A DNA stretch of 5,269 nt. Origin: Candidatus Microgenomates bacterium. Its GTDB lineage: Bacteria > Patescibacteriota > Microgenomatia > 2-02-FULL-39-11. The DNA is taken from assembly GCA_022866885.1 (NCBI GenBank), contig JALHWS010000106.1, forward strand, positions 1 to 5,269. The letters run 5' to 3'. Numbering within the stretch: position 1 is the first letter of the stretch; each line of letters opens with the position of its first letter. A program made the translations under genes and the position numbers. Under the pieces are notes generated by a model. It did not search any database. It saw only the letters and a list, made by a program, of their open reading frames with translations, and was not told the origin of the DNA. Below, piece by piece: positions 1-4,773 of the stretch.

Positions 1-741
1 GGGTCAGTGAACAATATGGATATGATATTAGGCAACAAAAAACTGATGGAAATAGAAAAAATTCCTCTTCAAGACTTCGACCATCATCTATCAGTACTTG
101 AAGCTGAAGGAAAAACAGTAATGATGCTCGCAGTCAAAAAACCCAAAGCTATAAATTTCAGCCTTGAAGGAATTATTGCCGTTGCCGATACAATCAAAGA
201 TTCGGCAATTGAGGGTATAACAAAATTGAAAGAAATGGGAATAGAAGTGGTTATGATCACGGGTGACAACCGGAAGACCGCAGAGGCGATCGGGGAAAAA
301 CTAGGAATAGACAGGGTACTCTCGGAGGTTCTCCCCGATGATAAGGAAAATGAAGTCAAAAAAATACAAAAAGAGGGAAAAACAGTTGCCATGGTTGGAG
401 ACGGGGTAAATGATGCGCCTGCTCTTGCCGCCTCTGATGTCGGGATAGCCATGGGAACCGGTACGGATGTTGCCATAGAAGCGGCCAACATAACGTTGAT
501 AAATAAAAACCTTACGTCAGTCTCCCGCGCCATAAGACTTTCCAAAAATACGATACGGACGATAAAGCTGAACCTTTTTTGGGCTTTTGCCTATAACATC
601 ATCCTTATACCTGTGGCTATGGGAATACTTTATCCTTTCGCTAAAATCATGTTAAGCCCGATCCTGGCGTCTCTGGCTATGGCTACCAGTTCTATCTCGG
701 TTGTTTCGAATTCATTACTATTAAAAAGAAAAAAAATATGA
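1..741 (+). CDS. copA: Copper-exporting P-type ATPase (P1B-1), C-terminal part, 5' end outside window
   Basis: ATP-driven pump that moves Cu(I) out of the cytoplasm. The frame is open from base 1, so the true start, the A-domain, the Cys-Pro-Cys membrane helix and the DKTG phosphorylation site lie upstream. Visible parts are the end of the N-domain (MILGNKKLM, about 25-51), the P-domain with TGDN (259-270) and the hinge motif MVGDGVNDAPALA (from 391), then GTGTDVA. Two final membrane helices follow. The penultimate one carries Tyr-Asn (AFAYNI) and the last carries Met-x-x-Ser-Ser (MATSS) before SVVSNSLLL. The YN and MxxSS pairs are the established signature of the Cu(I) subclass, so I call copper rather than zinc or cadmium. 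The GTG at 7 is only an artefact of the window edge. The stop overlaps the next start (ATGA, 738-741). Confidence is high for the family and good for the metal. Confidence 0.93.
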   Translation, partial: GSVNNMDMILGNKKLMEIEKIPLQDFDHHLSVLEAEGKTVMMLAVKKPKAINFSLEGIIAVADTIKDSAIEGITKLKEMGIEVVMITGDNRKTAEAIGEKLGIDRVLSEVLPDDKENEVKKIQKEGKTVAMVGDGVNDAPALAASDVGIAMGTGTDVAIEAANITLINKNLTSVSRAIRLSKNTIRTIKLNLFWAFAYNIILIPVAMGILYPFAKIMLSPILASLAMATSSISVVSNSLLLKRKKI

Positions 742-1730
742 ATCTTTGGACAATTTTTTTAACAGGACTTCTGACCGGCGGTCTTACCTGTCTGGCGGTT
801 CAGGGAGGTTTATTGGCTACCACTATCGCTCAAGCAGAAAATCGCAAGTCAATTTCTATTCTGACGTTTCTGATAGCTAAACTGGTTGCTTATTCAATCC
901 TGGGCTTCCTTCTCGGTTGGTTCGGCTCATTTTTCCAAATGTCTATCACCACCAGAGTCATTTTACAGATTGCGGTCGGTATTTTTATGATCGGGACAGC
1001 TCTCAATTTCTTAGACGTTCACCCTATTTTCCGTTATTTCCTTATCCAGCCACCGAAATTCCTCACCCGGCTGATCCGACGCCAATCAAAAAATCAAAAC
1101 CTCTTTACTCCGATCATCCTCGGCGCTTTCACTATTTTTCTCCCCTGCGGTACCACCCAGGCGATGATGGCTTTATCTATAGCTTCCGGCAATCCATTAA
1201 CCGGAGGAATAATCTTGTTTGCCTTTATCCTGGGGACAACACCTTTATTTTTTATCTTAGGCTTTCTTGCCACCAGACTCAGTCAATCCTTAAATGATAA
1301 ATTCCTGAAAGCGGTAGCTTTCGTCATTATTATCCTTGCTGTCTTCAATATCAATTCCGCCATTGTTCTAACCGGCAGCCCGTACAATTTGGAAAATATC
1401 ACCAGAGACTTCTGGTGCACTGTAACTTTCTGTCCCCAAACTTCCCAAATTCCCCAAGATGTAAATAACGAACCGACTATCTATATCGAAGATTCCGGTT
1501 ATCGTCCGTCTGCCATCACCGTGAAAGCCGGCTCTGTTGTGACTCTGAAACTGATAAACACTTCCCGTGGGGGCTGCCAGCAGGCTTTTACCATTCCCCA
1601 ACTCGGTATCCAAAAAATTGTCCCTCCCGGAACCTCTGAAGAAATCCGCTTTACTGCCCCGGATACGCCGGGGGAAATGCCTTTTATGTGTACTATGGGC
1701 ATGTATCGGGGAAAAATTATTATTATATGA
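738..1730 (+). CDS. TauE/SafE-like (COG2836/DsbD-like) membrane protein fused to C-terminal cupredoxin domain
   Basis: A 330-residue protein in two parts. Residues 1-212 form about six hydrophobic helices with two motifs: GGLTCLAVQGG (Cys18) in the first helix and FLPCGTTQAM (Cys137) in the fourth. These paired Cys/Gln motifs are typical of the TauE/SafE, UreH-like membrane family related to DsbD/CcdA. A linker holds Cys227 and Cys232. Residues 245-330 are a cupredoxin-like beta domain: a GYRPSAITVKAG strand, GGC at 278-280, then CTMGMYRG from Cys318. The Cys318/Met320/Met322 cluster is a plausible copper ligand set, but the usual His between Cys and Met is absent. The gene starts by ATGA overlap with the ATPase and ends by ATGA overlap with the HMA chaperone, which points to copper export or extracytoplasmic copper binding. 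The role of the membrane part (metal relay or electron transfer through the cysteines) is inference. The sulfite-exporter name often given to the family should not be taken as function. Confidence 0.88.
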   Translation: MNLWTIFLTGLLTGGLTCLAVQGGLLATTIAQAENRKSISILTFLIAKLVAYSILGFLLGWFGSFFQMSITTRVILQIAVGIFMIGTALNFLDVHPIFRYFLIQPPKFLTRLIRRQSKNQNLFTPIILGAFTIFLPCGTTQAMMALSIASGNPLTGGIILFAFILGTTPLFFILGFLATRLSQSLNDKFLKAVAFVIIILAVFNINSAIVLTGSPYNLENITRDFWCTVTFCPQTSQIPQDVNNEPTIYIEDSGYRPSAITVKAGSVVTLKLINTSRGGCQQAFTIPQLGIQKIVPPGTSEEIRFTAPDTPGEMPFMCTMGMYRGKIIII

Positions 1731-1942
1731 AAAAAATCTTACTTAAAATCACCAATATGCATTGTGTCAGTTGCGCCATGAATATCGACGGAGAACTTGA
1801 GGATACCCTTGGTGTGGCCGAATCAAACACCAATTATGCCAAATCCCAAACCGCAGTTACTTTTGACCCGGGGAAAATATCGGAAGGAAAGATAAAGGAG
1901 ATAATCAATAAACTGGGTTATGATACCATTCTTAATTCATAA
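1727..1942 (+). CDS. HMA-domain copper chaperone (CopZ-like)
   Basis: A 71-residue single-domain heavy-metal-associated protein, the normal size for a free-standing CopZ/Atx1-type chaperone. The beta-alpha-beta-beta-alpha-beta fold is readable: ILLKITNMHCVSCAMNID carries the metal-binding MxCxxC (Cys12, Cys15 of this start), TAVTFDP is a middle strand, and EIINKLGYDT is the final helix and strand with the usual GY. It would carry Cu(I) in the cytoplasm to the ATPase encoded first in this operon. I chose the ATG at 1727 because it overlaps the previous stop (ATGA, 1727-1730) and because an in-frame ATG at 1688 would add 13 residues not belonging to the fold. The gene ends in TAA, one base before the stop of the opposing protease gene. 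Zinc or another soft metal cannot be excluded, but the neighbours favour copper. Confidence 0.92.
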   Translation: MKKILLKITNMHCVSCAMNIDGELEDTLGVAESNTNYAKSQTAVTFDPGKISEGKIKEIINKLGYDTILNS

Positions 1943-1943
1943 T

Positions 1944-2591
1944 TCAAAGATAGAGCGCTACCGTCATGTTCCAGAAGGTATGAATCAGGATGGGCAAAGT
2001 CAGAGACCGCCGCAGCGTCAGAATGTAACAGTTTGTTACTCCCAGAATAAGGATTGATAAGGGATAAATAAGAAGCGACGTACCAACAAGCTGCAGCCTG
2101 GTAAACATAATCGGGATATGGAGAAGTAGGAAAAGGAAACTGGAAACAATGGCTGACTGCATCTGGTTGTTTGTTTCTCTGTACAGTCTCTGATACAGAT
2201 ATCCCCGACCCAAAATCTCCTCCCAAAGAGATGTAAACAGGTTAATGATGAAAAAGCCGATAATCCCTCCACCTGCTTTCACGGAAAAAAGCGGTGAAAA
2301 AGAAAACTGGCCGTATTTAAGGTAATTCACCGCCAAGCCCTCCAGGGCAAATAAAACTCCTATCACCACCCCGATATATAAATCCAGGAAAAAATCTTTC
2401 CGGGAAGGAAAAACGTGTAAATCGCTAAGTTTCTTCTTTTCTTTAACAAAGACAATTATCAAAATCGGTAAGACAAATATCAACGGTTTTATCAACAGCT
2501 CGTCAATTGCTTCCGGCAAGCTGAAATAAGCCCGGTAAAAGGCCCAGACAAGGAAGATGACGAACCAAACGATAAAAACCTGCCGCTTCAT
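1944..2591 (-). CDS. CPBP-family intramembrane metalloprotease (CAAX/ABI type)
   Basis: A 215-residue, strongly hydrophobic membrane protein with the three motifs of the CPBP glutamic/metalloprotease family. These are EEILGRG at 124-130 (EExxxRG), FLLLH at 154-158 (FxxxH) and HTFWN at 204-208 (HxxxN). All proposed catalytic residues are therefore present. About six membrane segments can be read, with a charged loop after the second (KEKKK, 50-54). Family members process prenylated or secreted peptides, or serve in bacteriocin self-protection; nothing nearby identifies a substrate. I chose the ATG at 2591. A longer frame reaches a TTG at 2627, but that TTG is the first base of a likely -35 box (TTGTCA, 2627-2622), so it would not be translated. 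The gene converges on the copper operon and diverges from the propeller gene. Confidence 0.9.
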   Translation of the reverse strand: MKRQVFIVWFVIFLVWAFYRAYFSLPEAIDELLIKPLIFVLPILIIVFVKEKKKLSDLHVFPSRKDFFLDLYIGVVIGVLFALEGLAVNYLKYGQFSFSPLFSVKAGGGIIGFFIINLFTSLWEEILGRGYLYQRLYRETNNQMQSAIVSSFLFLLLHIPIMFTRLQLVGTSLLIYPLSILILGVTNCYILTLRRSLTLPILIHTFWNMTVALYL

Positions 2592-2597
2592 ACTTCC

Positions 2598-2627
2598 ATT
2601 GTAAACATAAAAATGTGAATTTGACAA
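2598..2627 (-). promoter_or_regulatory. Predicted promoter of the CPBP protease gene
   Basis: On the minus strand TTGTCA (2627-2622) and TACAAT (2603-2598) are separated by 18 bases, each one mismatch from the sigma-70 consensus. The -10 box ends six bases before the ATG at 2591, so transcription would begin at or within a base or two of the start codon. GGAAG lies there too, but with a single base of spacing it cannot act as a normal ribosome-binding site. Confidence 0.6.
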
Positions 2628-2644
2628 GAGAAAGAAGATTGAAG

Positions 2645-2673
2645 TTGTTTCTGTTGAAATTTTCCCATATAAT
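2645..2673 (+). promoter_or_regulatory. Predicted promoter of the NHL propeller gene
   Basis: A perfect TATAAT at 2668-2673 lies 17 bases after a weak -35 (TTGTTT, 2645-2650). It ends seven bases before the ATG at 2681, which would put the transcription start on the start codon. No Shine-Dalgarno is seen before this ATG. A good TTGACA at 2621-2626 has no -10 at normal spacing; it is the reverse complement of the opposite gene's -35. Confidence 0.55.
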
Positions 2674-2680
2674 CAAAATT

Positions 2681-4015
2681 ATGAGGATATTGAAAAATAT
2701 CTGGAACTATAAAAAATATCTGTTCTTGCTTACATTACTCCTTTTTTCCGCACTGACGCTATTGATGCTACTCCAAAAACAATCTTTTGATACCAGAAGT
2801 AAGGCGTATGTCGCGAATAATACAATCCCAATCCCTTTGTGTGTTTTTAGTACTTCTACAATTACCCATCAATTTAACAATCCTATCGGGATAGCTTTAG
2901 ACACAAATAGTAATTTGTATGTTGTTGATTCCATGAATAATAGGATTCAGAAATTTAATGCTGATGGAACATTTATTTCTATGTTTGGAGGATATGGTTG
3001 TACAAATGGGCAGTTTGCATTTCCTTCCGGAATTACAATTGATTCGCAAAATAAAATATATGTTGCAGATTCTTTTTGCCATAGGATTCAAGTTTTTAAT
3101 TCTACAGGCACTTTTCTTTTTTCTGCAGGTCGGGATGTTTCCATAGATTTTGTAAGTCCTTTTGATATTGCAGTTGATACTTCCGGTTATATTTACGTAA
3201 TAGATGCGCTTGATAGAGTAGTTAAACTCAATTCTACCGGCCAATTAGTAAAACAATGGGGAACAAAGGGTAATGGACCGGGACAATTTAATTCACTTTC
3301 CGGAATAACAATTGATTCTGATGGAAATATCTATGTGGCTGATTCCGGCAATCATAGAATACAAAAATTCGATTCAAACGGAAATTATCTGTTACAGTGG
3401 TCTACGATAGAAAATATTTATATCAGTCCTGTAAAAATTATATCAAGTGGAAATTACATATTTGTAGGTATTTATGGTTATATGGGTAATATATACGGTG
3501 ATAAAAGCGAGGTAAAAATTTATGATAAACAGGGAAATTTTATTAATTATTTAAAAGGAGATTATGAACCTCTTGTGTTTGATTATTCTTCTGGAATAGC
3601 TATAAACAGTACGAGTCAAAAAGTATATGTAACAAGCAGTGATAATAATATATATCAGCTTACGTGTAAACCGCCAACTCCAACAGCCGGCCCTACCCTT
3701 ACCCCATCACCTACTCTAATCCCTTCCATACTTTGCGGACATCAGTGTAATCCCAACGATAAATTAATCGGATGTGAAGTTGGTACAGTCTGTATGCCTA
3801 CAAGAATAGGCAATCCATATTGCGGAATGATAACCTATATGACTGCCTGCCAAAATAATCCCAATCCCGTTTCCTGTTGTATGAGTAATCCTCCAAGCAT
3901 AACACCGACTCCTACACCTTCTACCACTCCGGTTCTCTGTGGTTACCCTTGTGATATATCTCATCTATGTGAAAGTGGTACGGTATGCATGCCTACAAGA
4001 ATTGGACTATTATAG
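2681..4015 (+). CDS. Membrane-anchored NHL beta-propeller protein with Cys-rich module, ended by an in-frame TAG
   Basis: The 444-residue product starts with a short basic cytoplasmic end and one hydrophobic helix (about 13-31), a signal anchor or uncleaved signal. Six NHL-type blades follow (about 67-327), with repeats such as GIALDTNSNLYVVDSMNNRI and GITIDSDGNIYVADSGNHRI; blades 3, 5 and 6 are more diverged. This fits one closed six-bladed propeller, normally a binding surface rather than an enzyme. After a Thr/Pro linker (332-349) comes a module with eight cysteines (352-400), a second Thr/Pro linker, and the first four cysteines of a second module (420-436). There the frame stops at TAG, although it stays open to 4468 in the same frame. 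The ATG at 2681 is preferred over a GTG at 2615, which precedes the promoter. The region is AT-rich (19 G/C in the 60 bases from 2881). It is probably a cell-surface adhesion or binding protein; the ligand is unknown. Confidence 0.85.
   Translation: MRILKNIWNYKKYLFLLTLLLFSALTLLMLLQKQSFDTRSKAYVANNTIPIPLCVFSTSTITHQFNNPIGIALDTNSNLYVVDSMNNRIQKFNADGTFISMFGGYGCTNGQFAFPSGITIDSQNKIYVADSFCHRIQVFNSTGTFLFSAGRDVSIDFVSPFDIAVDTSGYIYVIDALDRVVKLNSTGQLVKQWGTKGNGPGQFNSLSGITIDSDGNIYVADSGNHRIQKFDSNGNYLLQWSTIENIYISPVKIISSGNYIFVGIYGYMGNIYGDKSEVKIYDKQGNFINYLKGDYEPLVFDYSSGIAINSTSQKVYVTSSDNNIYQLTCKPPTPTAGPTLTPSPTLIPSILCGHQCNPNDKLIGCEVGTVCMPTRIGNPYCGMITYMTACQNNPNPVSCCMSNPPSITPTPTPSTTPVLCGYPCDISHLCESGTVCMPTRIGLL
3734..3882 (+). 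repeat. Cys-rich module, copy 1
   Basis: This encodes eight cysteines at residues 352, 356, 365, 371, 381, 390, 399 and 400, with the shared motifs GTVCMPTRIG and NNPNP before a Cys-Cys pair. Copy 2 follows at 3938-4075 with the same Cys spacing (10, 9, 9) from the fourth cysteine onward. The DNA is also similar (GTATGCCTACAAGAAT at 3792-3807 against GCATGCCTACAAGAAT at 3987-4002), which indicates an internal duplication. The many cysteines suggest disulfide bonds outside the cytoplasm. I do not recognise the domain family. Confidence 0.75.
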
Positions 4016-4075
4016 TGCGGAAAACCCCCATGCCAAAGTGCCTGCATGAACAATCCCAACCCGACTACTTGCTGT
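3938..4075 (+). repeat. Cys-rich module, copy 2, interrupted by TAG
   Basis: This is the second copy of the module, with cysteines at 420, 424, 430 and 436, then TAG at codon 445, then cysteines at 446, 451, 455, 464 and 465 if the frame is read through. The codon aligned with TAG in copy 1 is TAT (Tyr380), so one T-to-G change at 4015 would explain the stop. The alignment needs no gap around it, and the spacing from cysteine 436 to 446 equals 371 to 381. Confidence 0.75.
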
Positions 4076-4468
4076 GAAGCAGGTGCTTATGCCTTAGCAG
4101 GTTATGCAACACCAAAAATTACCCTGACACCCACCCTTAGTCCTACCCGTACTCCGACATTAACATTTACTCCAACGGTTACAAACTCCAGGACTCCAAC
4201 TCCAAGTTTTACAACTACTCCAACAATAACACCGACTTCTACCCCCACCAGAACCCCGACTCCGACTCTTACTCCCATCCGATTAACTACTCCAACACCT
4301 GCATCTTCCCCTACTCCTACCAGCAAACCCACTCCAACTATTACACCTACCAATAAACCGACACCTACACCCATTTGTAAATTAGGACAGACAAAACCAT
4401 ACTATAAAAAATTACTCTGGTTTTGTTATAAGGTAAATTCTTGCGGATTATCCTCCTGTCATCCATAG
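4016..4468 (+). pseudogene. In-frame 3' continuation of the NHL propeller gene beyond TAG (stalk and C-terminal tip)
   Basis: This is the same reading frame as the propeller gene, open for 150 codons after the TAG at 4013-4015 and closed by TAG at 4466-4468. It encodes the second half of Cys-rich module 2, an 84-residue Thr/Pro stalk (4121-4372) and a short tip with four cysteines (566, 582, 588 and 593 of the joined frame). A gene caller could report a separate 140-residue gene from the ATG at 4046, but that ATG has no ribosome-binding site or promoter and would start in the middle of the duplicated Cys module. I therefore read it as the displaced end of one 594-sense-codon gene. Whether it is dead, read through, or a sequencing error cannot be decided from this window. 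The lack of further stops or frameshifts argues that any mutation is recent. Confidence 0.72.
4121..4372 (+). repeat. Low-complexity Thr/Pro stalk-coding repeat
   Basis: Eighty-four codons consist mostly of Thr and Pro, with some Ser, Arg, Lys and Leu, in irregular TP units such as TPTPTLTP. The DNA is a degenerate ACTCCNAC-like tract with varied Thr and Pro codons, so the selection appears to act on the protein. Such tracts form extended spacers on cell-surface proteins and can be glycosylated. The minus strand shows a Val/Gly-rich open frame that is only a shadow of this composition. Confidence 0.85.
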
Positions 4469-4482
4469 TCCATTGGGTTATT

Positions 4483-4773
4483 CTAATATCTTATTTCAAA
4501 CCCCAAAAATTCATCTGTGGCTTTTTCGTATTTAACTTCCATTTTTTCCACCCAGGCCACCTCCGGCCCTTTGCGGCATCGTGCAATTATTTCTTCCACT
4601 TTCTCTTTGGATCCCTCAAAAACCGCTTCCACCACTCCTCTATCTTTATTCCCAACCCAACCTTTTAACTGTTTATCCTGAGCTTGTCGAAGGACCCAAG
4701 AACGGAAACCGACGCCGGTGACGTCACCGGAAATAATTACATGAGCCTGAATATTCATGTTATACTTTTTCAT
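4483..4773 (-). CDS. acyP: Acylphosphatase
   Basis: A 96-residue small cytoplasmic enzyme that hydrolyses acyl phosphates (EC 3.6.1.7). The length and whole fold match the family. The phosphate-binding loop SGDVTGVGFR is at 15-24 with the catalytic Arg24. GWVGN at 38-42 holds the catalytic Asn42, and GFEIRY is the usual C-terminal strand. The loop has Thr19 where most members have Gln (VQGVGFR). Codons 27-33 (VLRQAQD) are made from a short dispersed DNA repeat, without changing the length of helix 1. The start is ATG 4773, directly back-to-back with the exchanger ATG at 4774; an in-frame ATG at 4758 is an alternative that keeps the whole domain. AAGGA lies 13 bases before 4773, rather far for a ribosome-binding site. 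The gene ends with TAG, 14 bases from the convergent stalk gene. Confidence 0.92.
   Translation of the reverse strand: MKKYNMNIQAHVIISGDVTGVGFRSWVLRQAQDKQLKGWVGNKDRGVVEAVFEGSKEKVEEIIARCRKGPEVAWVEKMEVKYEKATDEFLGFEIRY
4676..4694. repeat. Dispersed short repeat CCTGAGCTTGTCGAAGG inside acyP
   Basis: The core is 4677-4693. Flanking bases make short inverted ends (TCCT and AGGA). From general knowledge, CCTTCGACAAGCTCAGG and its complement occur many times in some bacterial genomes, including candidate-phyla ones, mostly as an intergenic palindrome-like element. Only one copy lies in this window, so repetition cannot be shown here. In the acyP frame it reads LRQAQ and fits the first helix. Confidence 0.6.
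4715..4730. other. Perfect 16-bp palindrome CCGGTGACGTCACCGG
   Basis: The sequence equals its own reverse complement over all 16 bases. It encodes Ser15-Gly20 of the acylphosphatase active-site loop and lies 30 bases before the -10 box of the exchanger. It could be an operator for the exchanger or a chance product of the GDVTG codons. Confidence 0.5.
4761..4766 (+). promoter_or_regulatory. Predicted -10 box of the cation exchanger gene
   Basis: TATACT (one mismatch from TATAAT) ends seven bases before the exchanger ATG at 4774, the same spacing as at the propeller gene. No convincing -35 is found at 16-18 bases upstream, and there is no Shine-Dalgarno. The box lies within the first codons of acyP if that gene starts at 4773. 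Confidence 0.4.

Noticed and set aside
84..545. Minus-strand open frame opposite the ATPase, and other overlapping frames at 917-1297, 1368-1702, 1918-2272, 2897-3244, 3764-3964 and 4441-4668
   Set aside because: Each lies over a gene with clear family motifs in another frame and shows no recognisable domain or start signals of its own.
2592..2627. N-terminal extension of the CPBP protease from TTG 2627
   Set aside because: The TTG is part of the likely -35 box, and a promoter with its -10 lies between it and the ATG at 2591.
2615..2680. N-terminal extension of the propeller protein from GTG 2615
   Set aside because: It would place the TATAAT promoter inside the gene and add a charged leader before an already complete signal anchor at ATG 2681.
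4013..4015. Recoded genetic code as the reason for the internal stop
   Set aside because: The internal stop is TAG, and TAG also ends the same frame at 4466-4468 and acyP, while TGA ends three genes; a global reassignment is not supported.
3734..4372. CRISPR-like or tandem DNA repeat array in the Cys/Thr/Pro region
   Set aside because: Repeat units are irregular, degenerate at third positions and in frame; they are protein-level repeats without spacers.
4102..4374. Val/Gly-rich open frame on the minus strand
   Set aside because: It is the mirror of the Thr/Pro codon tract; its composition fully explains the open frame.
4046..4468. Separate 140-residue gene starting at ATG 4046
   Set aside because: It is in the same frame as the propeller gene, has no ribosome-binding site or promoter, and would begin inside the second copy of a duplicated Cys module.
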